Positions 38,510 to 48,152 of a stretch of DNA of 64,000 nucleotides are shown one piece after another. The notes beneath the pieces were generated by a model. It was given only the letters and a program-made list of their open reading frames with translations. It did no database searches and was not told where the DNA came from. The DNA comes from Pseudomonas sp. BGr12. Its GTDB lineage: Bacteria > Pseudomonadota > Gammaproteobacteria > Pseudomonadales > Pseudomonadaceae. Location of the stretch: positions 158,184 to 222,183 of the forward strand of contig NZ_JALRNF010000002.1 in NCBI RefSeq assembly GCF_030272895.1. Reading direction: 5' to 3'. Both the position numbers and the translations under genes were made by a program. Numbering within the stretch: the first letter of the stretch is position 1; each line of letters begins with the position of its first letter.

Positions 38510-38562
38510 ATCGCGGGGCAAGCCCGCTCCTACGGTCTGTGGGAGCGGGCTTGCCCCGCGAT
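38510..38562. repeat. REP-like inverted pair (type A)
   Basis: ATCGCGGGGCAAGCCCGCTCCTAC and GTGGGAGCGGGCTTGCCCCGCGAT with a five-base spacer. It lies between hydA (stop 38568) and preT (start 38474) on the same strand, so it can protect the hydA 3' end or dampen read-through into preTA. Confidence 0.9.
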
Positions 38563-38567
38563 GTGAT

Positions 38568-40064
<1,497 letters not shown>

Positions 40065-40088
40065 TTAAGCTGCAGCGTAGATCAGAAA

Positions 40089-40106
40089 CCTGTCAGCGCT
40101 GACAGG
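40089..40106. promoter_or_regulatory. Operator copy 1, CCTGTC-N6-GACAGG
   Basis: CCTGTCAGCGCTGACAGG is a perfect 18-bp palindrome, 76 bases upstream of the hydA start. The outer six bases on each side are identical to copy 2 while the inner six differ, as expected for a dimeric repressor or activator site. Confidence 0.7.
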
Positions 40107-40231
40107 ATTTGAATCTAGTAGGGGATCCGGGAGAGGGCAAATAAATTGTTTATAAGCTTATATTCAATATAAATAATTGAAATATAAGGGATAAATGATT
40201 TGTCCGGCGTTTGAGGAAAACGACCGGCGGT

Positions 40232-40249
40232 CCTGTCGTTCTTGACAGG
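40232..40249. promoter_or_regulatory. Operator copy 2, CCTGTC-N6-GACAGG
   Basis: CCTGTCGTTCTTGACAGG: the same arms as copy 1 with a different six-base centre, 143 bases from it, and 113 bases upstream of the permease start. The embedded TTGACA could also serve as a -35 box (TTGACA at 40242-40247) toward the permease. Confidence 0.7.
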
Positions 40250-40361
40250 TTGTGGAAATGGTCAAGATTTCACATGGGCACCCGTGATTGCCCGAAATGC
40301 CCGTGCACGTACTCCAGCCATTGGCACGATGAGCCAAAAACACAACAACAGCGGAGCGGCC

Positions 40362-41849
40362 ATGCAGCAGACCAGATCGCAGGTGAGCGAACGCGACGGC
40401 TTGTTTGAGCTCGACGCCGGCAACGACGTCCTCGACAGCCCCCGGTACAACCACGACATCGCCCCGACCAAGGTGCAGGAGCGAACCTGGAACAAATGGC
40501 ACATCACCGCGCTTTGGGTCGGCATGTCGATCTGCGTGCCGACCTACACCCTGGGCGGGGTGCTGACCGCTTATTTCGGCCTGACGGTGGGCGAGGCGCT
40601 GCTGGCGATCCTGCTGGCCAACACCGTGGTGCTGATTCCCCTGACCCTCAACGCCTTTCCCGGCACCAAGTACGGCATCCCGTTTCCGGTGTTGCTGCGC
40701 TCGTCGTTCGGCATCATCGGCTCCAACGTGCCGTGCCTGATCCGCGCCCTGGTGGCGTGCGGCTGGTTCGGCATCCAGACCATGTTCGGCGGCCTGGCCA
40801 TCCACCTGTTCCTGGGCTCCCTGTCGGCGGATTGGAAGGCCCTGGGCGGTACGGGCGAGGTGATCGGCTTCATGCTGTTCTGGTGCCTGAACCTGTGGGT
40901 GGTGCTGCGCGGCGCCGAGTCGATCAAGTGGCTGGAAACCCTGTCGGCGCCCTTGCTGGTGCTGGTTGGCGCCGGGCTGCTGGTGTGGGCCTTGCCCAAC
41001 GTGTCGATCAGCGAGCTGATGGCCCAGCCACCGAAACGCCCCGAAGGGGCGAGCGTCTATGGCTACTTCTTTGCCGGGCTGACGGCCATGGTCGGCTTCT
41101 GGGCCACCCTGTCGCTGAACATTCCCGACTTCAGCCGCTACGCCAGGAGCCAGAAGGACCAGATCCTCGGGCAGATCCTCGGCCTGCCGCTGACCATGTT
41201 CCTGTTCGCCGCCCTGGGCGTGGTGCTCACCGCCGCCTCGGCGTCGCTGGTGGGCGAAACCGTGTCCGACCCGGTGAGCCTGATCGGGCATATCCAGAGC
41301 CCGGTGTGGGTGGCCCTGGCCATGGCCCTGATCATCATCGCCACGCTGTCGACCAACACCGCGGCGAACATCGTCTCGCCCACCAACGACTTCCAGAACC
41401 TGGCGCCCAAGTGGATCGGACGCACCACCGCGGTGCTGCTCACCGGCGTGGTCGGCCTGCTGCTGATGGGCCATGAGCTGTTGAAAAAGCTCGGCCTGAT
41501 CGTCAGCGACGTCAGCCTGGAAAGCGTCTACTCCAACTGGCTGCTGGGCTATTCGAGCCTGCTGGGGCCGATCGCCGGGATCATGGTGGTGGACTACTTC
41601 CTGATCCGCAAACAGACCCTGGACCTGGCCGGCCTGTACCGAGACGACGTGTACCCGGCCTGGAACGCTGCCGGCTTCATCGCCTTCGGCGTACCGGTGG
41701 TGCTGACCCTGCTGTCGCTGCAAAGCCAGGCCTTCAGCTGGTTCTACGACTTTGGCTGGTTCACCGGCTCCGCCCTGGGCGGCCTGATCTACTACGCCCT
41801 GGGCAGCCTCAAGGCCGCCCGCACGGCAAGCCTCAAACCTACCGTGTAA
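40362..41849 (+). CDS. NCS1-family nucleobase/hydantoin permease
   Basis: Twelve-helix permease of 495 aa of the nucleobase:cation symporter-1 family. TWNKWHITALWVGMSICVPTY, SFGIIGSNVPCLIRALVACGWFGIQT, LSLNIPDFSRYARSQKDQI and ATLSTNTAANIVSPTNDFQN are family signatures. Context indicates import of uracil, thymine or dihydropyrimidine. I chose the ATG at 40362 (GGAG five bases upstream). The carbamoylase gene follows at 44 bases. Confidence 0.9.
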   Translation: MQQTRSQVSERDGLFELDAGNDVLDSPRYNHDIAPTKVQERTWNKWHITALWVGMSICVPTYTLGGVLTAYFGLTVGEALLAILLANTVVLIPLTLNAFPGTKYGIPFPVLLRSSFGIIGSNVPCLIRALVACGWFGIQTMFGGLAIHLFLGSLSADWKALGGTGEVIGFMLFWCLNLWVVLRGAESIKWLETLSAPLLVLVGAGLLVWALPNVSISELMAQPPKRPEGASVYGYFFAGLTAMVGFWATLSLNIPDFSRYARSQKDQILGQILGLPLTMFLFAALGVVLTAASASLVGETVSDPVSLIGHIQSPVWVALAMALIIIATLSTNTAANIVSPTNDFQNLAPKWIGRTTAVLLTGVVGLLLMGHELLKKLGLIVSDVSLESVYSNWLLGYSSLLGPIAGIMVVDYFLIRKQTLDLAGLYRDDVYPAWNAAGFIAFGVPVVLTLLSLQSQAFSWFYDFGWFTGSALGGLIYYALGSLKAARTASLKPTV

Positions 41850-41892
41850 CGCCAGGGCCCCCAGAGGCCCGGCACCTGATGAGGAGATGCGC

Positions 41893-43176
41893 ATGCAAAG
41901 TACACAGGACGTTCTGCAATCGAGCTTGCGCCATATCAATGGCGAACGGCTCTGGCAATCGCTGATGGACCTGGCCCGGCTCGGCGCCACGGCCAAGGGC
42001 GGGGTGTGCCGCCTGGCGTTGACCGACCTCGATCGCCAGGCCCGCGACCTGTTCGTCAAATGGAGCAAGGATGCGGGCTGCAGCGTGAGCATCGATGGCG
42101 TGGGCAACATCTTCGCCCGGCGCCCCGGGCGCAACCCGCAGCTGCCACCGGTGATGACCGGCAGCCATATCGACACCCAGCCGACCGGGGGCAAGTTCGA
42201 CGGCTGCTACGGGGTGCTGGCCGGGCTGGAAGTCATGCGCACCCTCAATGACCTGAAGATCGAAACCGAGGCGCCGCTGGAGGTGGTGGTCTGGACCAAC
42301 GAAGAAGGTTCGCGCTTTGCCCCGTGCATGATGGGCTCGGGGGTGTTCGCCGAGAAATTCACCTTGCAGGAAACCCTGGCCAAGACCGATGCCGAAGGCA
42401 TCAGCGTCGGCGAGGCGCTCAATGCCATTGGCTACGCCGGGCCGCGCGCGGTCAGCGGACACCCGGTGGGCGCCTATTTCGAGGCCCATATCGAGCAGGG
42501 GCCGATCCTTGAAGACCAGAAAAAAACCATCGGCGTGGTGCTCGGCGCCCTGGGGCAGAAGTGGTTCGACCTGACCCTGCGCGGCGTCGAGGCCCATGCC
42601 GGGCCGACGCCGATGCACCTGCGCAAGGACGCCCTGGTCGGTGCCAGCGTGGTGGTGGCGGCGGTCAACCGCGTGGCCCTGGAGCACCAGCCCCATGCCT
42701 GTGGCACCGTAGGCTGCCTGCAGGCCTACCCGGGCTCGCGCAACGTGATCCCCGGCGAAGTGCGCATGACCCTGGACTTCCGTCACCTGGAACCGGCGCG
42801 GCTGGACTCGATGATCGCCCAGGTGCGCGATGTGATCAGCAGCACCTGCCAGCAGCACGGCTTGAGCCATACCCTGACGCCGACGGCGGATTTCCCGCCG
42901 CTGTATTTCGACCAGGGCTGTGTCGAGGCGGTGCGGGGGGCGGCCCAGGGGTTGGGGCTGTCGCACATGGACATTGTCAGTGGTGCCGGGCATGACGCGA
43001 TCTTCCTTGCCGAACTGGGGCCGGCGGGAATGATCTTTGTGCCGTGCGAAGGCGGGATCAGCCACAACGAAATCGAGAACGCCGCGCCCGAGGATCTGGC
43101 CGATGGCTGCGCGGTGCTGTTGCGCGCCATGCTGGCGGCGGCGCAGGCGGTGGCGCGGGGCAGGGAGGCGGCGTAG
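41893..43176 (+). CDS. N-carbamoyl-beta-alanine amidohydrolase (M20-type carbamoylase)
   Basis: Zinc amidohydrolase of 427 aa that releases beta-alanine or beta-aminoisobutyrate, CO2 and ammonia from the carbamoyl intermediates, the third step of the pathway. Metal ligands are visible in GSHIDTQPTGGKFDG, WTNEEGSRFAPCM and the C-terminal GAGHDA; a dimerisation-domain motif GVEAHAGPTPM is present. ATG at 41893, with GAGGAG six bases upstream. Co-transcribed with the permease. Confidence 0.92.
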   Translation: MQSTQDVLQSSLRHINGERLWQSLMDLARLGATAKGGVCRLALTDLDRQARDLFVKWSKDAGCSVSIDGVGNIFARRPGRNPQLPPVMTGSHIDTQPTGGKFDGCYGVLAGLEVMRTLNDLKIETEAPLEVVVWTNEEGSRFAPCMMGSGVFAEKFTLQETLAKTDAEGISVGEALNAIGYAGPRAVSGHPVGAYFEAHIEQGPILEDQKKTIGVVLGALGQKWFDLTLRGVEAHAGPTPMHLRKDALVGASVVVAAVNRVALEHQPHACGTVGCLQAYPGSRNVIPGEVRMTLDFRHLEPARLDSMIAQVRDVISSTCQQHGLSHTLTPTADFPPLYFDQGCVEAVRGAAQGLGLSHMDIVSGAGHDAIFLAELGPAGMIFVPCEGGISHNEIENAAPEDLADGCAVLLRAMLAAAQAVARGREAA

Positions 43177-43190
43177 GATTTGAGGGCCTC

Positions 43191-43257
43191 ATCGCGGGGC
43201 AAGCCCGCTCCTACAGGTTTTGTTGTTATCCCTGTGGGAGCGGGCTTGCCCCGCGAT
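43191..43257. repeat. REP-like inverted pair (type A)
   Basis: ATCGCGGGGCAAGCCCGCTCCTAC and GTGGGAGCGGGCTTGCCCCGCGAT with a 19-base spacer, between the convergent carbamoylase and LysR genes. Confidence 0.9.
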
Positions 43258-43261
43258 GGTG

Positions 43262-44131
43262 TCAAAGACTGTCCTGCACCATCTGCAAAAAGGTCGCCAC
43301 CAGACGTCGTGAACTCTGCTCGCGCAAACACACCAGGGTCTCGGTCAAGCGCCGCTGGCAGTCGACGATCGGCAGCGCACACACCCGCGCATCGGCGCCG
43401 AACTCGGCGGCCGACACCACCCCCACGCCAATCCCCACCACCACCGCTTCGCGCGCCGCTTCCCGGCCTTCGACCTGGATCGCCGGGCGAATGCGCAGGC
43501 CCGCGCGCTGCATTTCCTCTTCCAGGGTCTGGCGGGTCACCGAGCCCGGTTCGCGCAAGACGATCGGGGTGTCATCGAGGTCGGCCAGGCTGATCGAGCC
43601 ACGGCTGGCCCAGGGGTGCTGGTGGGAAACGAAGGCCACCATCGGGTCGCTGCGTATCGGCACGCAGAGCAGGCGCTCGTCATCGACGTCGCGGCCGAGC
43701 AGGGCCAGGTCGGCCTGGTAGTTGTACAGGCGCAGCAGCGATTCGTCGGTGTTGCCGGTCTCGATCTTGACGCTGATGCCCGGGTATTGCTCGCAGAACC
43801 TGGCGATCTGCGGCAACACGTGCACCGGCGCATCCACCGCCAGCACCAGGGTGCCGGTCTGCAGGGCGCGCGAGTCCTGCAGCAGCTCATGGGCCTCGGC
43901 CTCGCAGGCGAACAGGCGCTGGGTGATGCCCAGCAGGCGCTCGCCCACATCGGTCAGTTGCACCGAACGCTTGTTGCGATGGAACAGCAAGACACCAAAA
44001 CGCTCCTCGAGCTTGCGCACCTGGTCGGAAATCGCTGGCTGGGTCAGGAACAGCCGTTCGGCGGCGCGGGTGAAGCTGCCGTGCAGGGCAACGGCATGAA
44101 AAGCTTTCAACTGGGCATGGGAAACCGACAT
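43262..44131 (-). CDS. LysR-family regulator (phosphonate-cluster type)
   Basis: Regulator of 289 aa. Helix-turn-helix about residues 4-62 ([22 protein letters not shown], then PAISDQVRKLE); effector domain with GTLVLAVDAPVHVLP, VLREPGSVTR and GIGVGVVSAAEFG. It resembles the LysR genes found next to phnW-phnX in Pseudomonas. Here it is divergent from an OPA-type transporter with 280 bases between. Likely activates that transporter and the FAD oxidoreductase (inference). Confidence 0.83.
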   Translation of the reverse strand: MSVSHAQLKAFHAVALHGSFTRAAERLFLTQPAISDQVRKLEERFGVLLFHRNKRSVQLTDVGERLLGITQRLFACEAEAHELLQDSRALQTGTLVLAVDAPVHVLPQIARFCEQYPGISVKIETGNTDESLLRLYNYQADLALLGRDVDDERLLCVPIRSDPMVAFVSHQHPWASRGSISLADLDDTPIVLREPGSVTRQTLEEEMQRAGLRIRPAIQVEGREAAREAVVVGIGVGVVSAAEFGADARVCALPIVDCQRRLTETLVCLREQSSRRLVATFLQMVQDSL

Positions 44132-44411
44132 CGCAGTACCTGCTACAAGCTGGGCTTATTTGTGAAATACGATAAATCGATTTTATTTATCAGTCAGTAA
44201 TTGTTTCTATCTCTTTCAGCCCGTCACGTCACCTGCAGTGACCGACGGGTCATGGACCTGGCTGACACGGCATAACAAGATCCCATGCTCCCGGTTCCAT
44301 CTGACCAGGTGACGGCTTTGACCGGCCGTCACGCAGTGCGCAACACAAGAACAAAACAGGCGTTTTTTGAAAATTCTGCCGGCACACTCAAGCCCCGAGG
44401 TCAGATTCACC
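44132..44411. other. Divergent control region, LysR / OPA transporter
   Basis: 280 bases without a gene. Near the LysR start is an AT-rich stretch with a palindrome AAATCGATTT (44174-44183). Farther on, several GTCAC/GTGAC half-sites occur between about 44222 and 44335, possibly LysR contacts. No certain promoter boxes. Confidence 0.4.
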
Positions 44412-45728
44412 ATGAATAAACACATTGCAGATATAAAGCGTTGGCGCGTGCAGATCTTTGCTGTCACCTGGATCGCCTACGCCGCGTTCTACTTCACCCG
44501 CAAAGCCTTTTCCGTGGCCAAGCTGGGCATCGGCGAAGACCCAAGCTTCACCCTCGATAAAATGGCCATGGCCAACCTCGACGCCATCTACCTGGCGGCC
44601 TATGCCGTGGGGCAGTTCACCTGGGGCATGCTGGCCGACCGCTTCGGCCCGCGGGTGGTGGTACTGGGCGGCCTGGTGATTTCCGCCGCCGCCGCCCTGG
44701 TGATGGGTAGCTACGCAACCTTCCCGATCTTCGCCACCTGCATGCTGGTCCAGGGCCTGGCCCAGTCAACCGGCTGGGCGGGGCTGTGCAAGAACATCGG
44801 CAGCTTCTTTCCCAGCTCCCAGCGTGGGCGGGTGCTGGGGCTGTGGAGTTCCTGCTATGCCTTCGGCGGCCTGGTGGCTTCGCCGTTCGCCGGCTGGTGG
44901 GCCTACACCCTGATCGGCACCTGGCATGCTGCGTTCTTCTCCAGCGCCGCGGTGGTGGCGATCGTGGCGGTGCTGTTCTTCATCTTCCAGCGCAACAAGC
45001 CCGAAGACGTCGGCCTGCCCGCAGTGGAGCCGGAGCCGGAAAGCATGGTGCCGGGCTCCAACCTGTGCAGCATCTGGGCGCCGCTGCGCGAGATCCTGCG
45101 CAACCGCACGGTGCTGACCCTGGGCCTGGCCTACTTCCTGTTGAAACCTGCGCGCTACGCCATCCTGCTGTGGGGGCCGGTGATCGTCTTCGAACAGATG
45201 CCGTCGGTCGGCAAGGTCGGTGCGGCAATCATCCCCACCGCCTTCGAACTGGCCGGATTGCTCGGCCCGATCATGATCGGCCTTGCCTCGGACAAACTCT
45301 TCGGAGCCCGGCGCATGCCGGCCTGCGTGATCAGCCTGGTGGTGCTGACCGTGGTGCTGGCCTTGTTCATGGGGGCGATGCAAAGCGGTAGCGTGGCGCT
45401 GGTGGTGGCGTTGTTGTTCGTCATGGGCCTGACCCTGTACGGGCCGGACTCGATGATCAGCGGCGCCGCCGCTATCGATTTCGGCACCGCCAAGGCCGGT
45501 GCCACGGCGGCCGGCTTCGTCAACGGCTGCGGCTCGGTGGGCGCGATCCTGGGCGGGCTGCTGCCGGGGTATTTCGACGGTGTCACCGTGTTCATCGTCT
45601 TTGCCGGCTGCGCGCTGTTTTCGGCGCTGGTGCTGGTGCCGCACTGGAACAGCCGGCCGGCGACGGCCGAGCATACCCCGGCCGTTGCGCCGAATACCGC
45701 CATGGCGATCAAACCGCTGCGTACTTGA
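44412..45728 (+). CDS. OPA-family (GlpT/UhpC-like) transporter, probable aminophosphonate uptake
   Basis: Twelve-helix MFS protein of 438 aa in the organophosphate:phosphate antiporter subfamily: FYFTRKAFSVAK, GQFTWGMLADRFGPR, GLAQSTGWAGLCKNIGSFF and the late YGPDSMISGAAAIDFG are typical. By genus context (LysR plus FAD-dependent oxidoreductase) the substrate may be 2-aminoethylphosphonate or a related compound. That is inference. The oxidoreductase gene follows at 22 bases. Confidence 0.83.
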   Translation: MNKHIADIKRWRVQIFAVTWIAYAAFYFTRKAFSVAKLGIGEDPSFTLDKMAMANLDAIYLAAYAVGQFTWGMLADRFGPRVVVLGGLVISAAAALVMGSYATFPIFATCMLVQGLAQSTGWAGLCKNIGSFFPSSQRGRVLGLWSSCYAFGGLVASPFAGWWAYTLIGTWHAAFFSSAAVVAIVAVLFFIFQRNKPEDVGLPAVEPEPESMVPGSNLCSIWAPLREILRNRTVLTLGLAYFLLKPARYAILLWGPVIVFEQMPSVGKVGAAIIPTAFELAGLLGPIMIGLASDKLFGARRMPACVISLVVLTVVLALFMGAMQSGSVALVVALLFVMGLTLYGPDSMISGAAAIDFGTAKAGATAAGFVNGCGSVGAILGGLLPGYFDGVTVFIVFAGCALFSALVLVPHWNSRPATAEHTPAVAPNTAMAIKPLRT

Positions 45729-45750
45729 ACCCAAACCAAGGAAACCGACC

Positions 45751-47142
45751 ATGAGACCCTTCTGGCTGCAACAGGCGCTGGACCAGGACGTCGCACGCCC
45801 ATGCCCACCGCTGGCCGCTGACAGCCGTTGCGATGTGTGCATCGTCGGCGGTGGCTACACGGGCCTGTGGACCGCGCTGATGCTCAAGGCGCAGCAGCCC
45901 GAGCTGGATGTGCTGCTGATCGAGGCCGACATCTGCGGCGCCGGCGCCAGCGGCCGCAACGGCGGGTGTGCGTTGTCATGGTCGGCCAAGTACTTCACCC
46001 TCGAACGCCTGTTCGGGCTGCAGGAGGCGGTGCGCCTGGTCAAGGCGTCGGAGCAGAGCATCCATGCCATCGGTGACTTCTGCCGCGCGCATGGCATCGA
46101 CGCCGATTACCGCCTGGATGGCACCCTCTACACGGCCACCAACCGTGCCCAGATGGGCGCCACCGACGGCGTGATCGCCGCCCTGGAACGCCAGGGTATC
46201 AACTCCTTCCGGCGCTTGCCGGTGGAGCAGGTACAGCGCCTGGCGGGTTCGAGCAAGCACCTGGAAGGCTGGTTCTCGCCGGCGGCGGCTACGGTGCAGC
46301 CTGGCAAGCTGGTCCGTGGCCTGCGGCGGGTCGCCCTGGAACACGGCGTAAGGATTCATGAAGGCACGGCCATGACCGGCCTTCAGCACGGGCCGCAAGC
46401 GCTGGTGCAGACCCCAGGCGGCACCATTCGCGCCGATCGCGTGGTGCTCGGCCTCAATGCCTGGATGGCGCGGGCCTTCCCGCAGTTCGAGCGCAGCGTG
46501 GCAATCGTCTCCAGCGACATGATCATCACCGAACCGCGGCCCGAGCTGATGCGCCAGATCGGCTTGACCAGCGGCGTCAGCGTGCTCGATTCGCGAATTT
46601 TCGTGCACTACTACCACAACACCAGCGACGGCCGGCTGATGCTCGGCAAGGGTGGCAACACCTTTGCCTATGGCGGTCGCATGCTGCCGGTATTCGACCA
46701 GCCGTCGCCCTATGCGACGCTGCTGCGGCGCAGCCTGGGCGAATTCTTTCCGGCCCTTGCCCAGGTGCCGGTGGCGGCCACCTGGAACGGCCCGTCGGAC
46801 CGCTCGGTGACCGGCTTGCCGTTCTTCGGTCGGTTGGGCGAGCAGGGCAATGTGTTCTATGGCTTCGGCTACTCGGGCAGCGGCGTCGGGCCTTGCCACA
46901 TGGGTGGGCAGATCCTGTCGTCGCTGGCCCTGGGGCTGGATAACGAATGGACCCGCTCGCCACTGGTCAACGGCCCGCTGGGTTACTTCCCGCCCGAACC
47001 GATCCGCTACCTGGGCTCATTGATGGTGCGCAACGCCATTCGTCGCAAGGAACAGGCCGAAGACCACGGCCATCGGCCGCGCCGCCTGGATGTGCGACTG
47101 GCCCGCTTCGCGGCGGCGGCAGGCAAGGCCGACAAGGCCTGA
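45751..47142 (+). CDS. FAD-dependent oxidoreductase (DAO family, putative aminophosphonate oxidase)
   Basis: Flavoprotein of 463 aa. N-terminal dinucleotide motif DVCIVGGGYTGLWTALML (about 27-44), GAGASGRNGGCALSW for FAD, and a C-terminal NVFYGFGYSGSGVGPCHMGG. The length and sequence recall the aminophosphonate oxidoreductase group found with phosphonate transport genes, and more broadly glycine/sarcosine-type amine oxidases. Start at the ATG 45751 (AAGGAAA upstream). Co-transcribed with the OPA transporter. Confidence 0.75.
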   Translation: MRPFWLQQALDQDVARPCPPLAADSRCDVCIVGGGYTGLWTALMLKAQQPELDVLLIEADICGAGASGRNGGCALSWSAKYFTLERLFGLQEAVRLVKASEQSIHAIGDFCRAHGIDADYRLDGTLYTATNRAQMGATDGVIAALERQGINSFRRLPVEQVQRLAGSSKHLEGWFSPAAATVQPGKLVRGLRRVALEHGVRIHEGTAMTGLQHGPQALVQTPGGTIRADRVVLGLNAWMARAFPQFERSVAIVSSDMIITEPRPELMRQIGLTSGVSVLDSRIFVHYYHNTSDGRLMLGKGGNTFAYGGRMLPVFDQPSPYATLLRRSLGEFFPALAQVPVAATWNGPSDRSVTGLPFFGRLGEQGNVFYGFGYSGSGVGPCHMGGQILSSLALGLDNEWTRSPLVNGPLGYFPPEPIRYLGSLMVRNAIRRKEQAEDHGHRPRRLDVRLARFAAAAGKADKA

Positions 47143-47234
47143 GCAGTTTTTTTGTCGATTGCCACGAGGATGTATAAACTGCTCCCACTTTGCCGGTCGC
47201 TACCTGAACCGGCGCTTGAAACAAGAGAGTCGAG

Positions 47235-47948
47235 ATGGGCGCACAGTGGAAAGCCAAGCATAGAGAAGCAGCAGCCAACGCCAAGGGCAAGATCATGGGC
47301 AAGTTGGCCAAGGAGATCCAGATCGCGGCGAAATCCGGCGCCGATCCGGACATGAACCCGCGCCTGCGCCTGGCGGTCGAGCAGGCCAAGAAGGCCTCGA
47401 TGACCCGCGAGACCCTGGAACGCGCGATCCGCAAGGGCGCAGGCCTGGATGGCGACGCCGTGCAGTACCACGCGGTGACTTATGAAGGCTTCGCCCCACA
47501 CCAGGTGCCGCTGATCGTCGAGTGCCTGACCGACAACGTCAACCGCACCGTGGCGGCCGTTCGCGTGCTGTTCCGCAAGGGCCAGCTGGGTGCTTCGGGC
47601 TCGGTGGCCTGGGACTTCAACCATGTCGGCCTGATCGAAGCCAGCCCGGCCAGCGCCGATGCCGATCCGGAAATGGCCGCGATCGAAGCCGGTGCCCAGG
47701 ATTTCGAAGAAGGCGAAGAAGAGGGCTCGACCCTGTTCATCACCGACACCACCGACCTGGACGCCGTGCAGAAAGCCCTGCCGGGCCAGGGTTTCACGGT
47801 CATTTCGGCGAAGATCGGCTACACCCCGAAAAACCCGGTGAGCGCGGCGAGCCTGAGCGCCGAGGCCCTGGCTGAAGTCGAGGCTTTCCTCGAGGCGATC
47901 GATGAAAACGATGACGTACAGAACGTCTATGTTGGCCTGACTGCCTGA
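47235..47948 (+). CDS. YebC/PmpR-family protein (YeeN-like)
   Basis: Protein of 237 aa of the YebC family (transcription regulator or translation-factor-like). It starts [19 protein letters not shown], with [32 protein letters not shown] and a C-terminal [15 protein letters not shown]. It is the YeeN-like paralog, not the copy beside ruvC. The 92 bases upstream contain GAGCAGTTT...AAACTGCTC arms (47141-47149 and 47176-47184). A GTATAA lies next to the right arm. Confidence 0.9.
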   Translation: MGAQWKAKHREAAANAKGKIMGKLAKEIQIAAKSGADPDMNPRLRLAVEQAKKASMTRETLERAIRKGAGLDGDAVQYHAVTYEGFAPHQVPLIVECLTDNVNRTVAAVRVLFRKGQLGASGSVAWDFNHVGLIEASPASADADPEMAAIEAGAQDFEEGEEEGSTLFITDTTDLDAVQKALPGQGFTVISAKIGYTPKNPVSAASLSAEALAEVEAFLEAIDENDDVQNVYVGLTA

Positions 47949-47966
47949 TTTCACCCCGACGTCCAC

Positions 47967-48032
47967 ATCGCGGGGCAAGCCCGCTCCCACAGGGTTTTGA
48001 TGATCCCTGTAGGAGCGGGCTTGCCCCGCGAT
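47967..48032. repeat. REP-like inverted pair (type A)
   Basis: ATCGCGGGGCAAGCCCGCTCCCAC and GTAGGAGCGGGCTTGCCCCGCGAT with an 18-base spacer, between the yebC-family gene and prpE. Confidence 0.9.
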
Positions 48033-48152
48033 GCGTTTGGCCCTGCATTTCTGCACATCCGATAAGACTTAAGTCAAATGGCGGCCCGGCCACAGGGGTC
48101 CATACTCGATATTCGCCCTTTTCAATAACAACAAACCCAGGGTTCAGTATCG

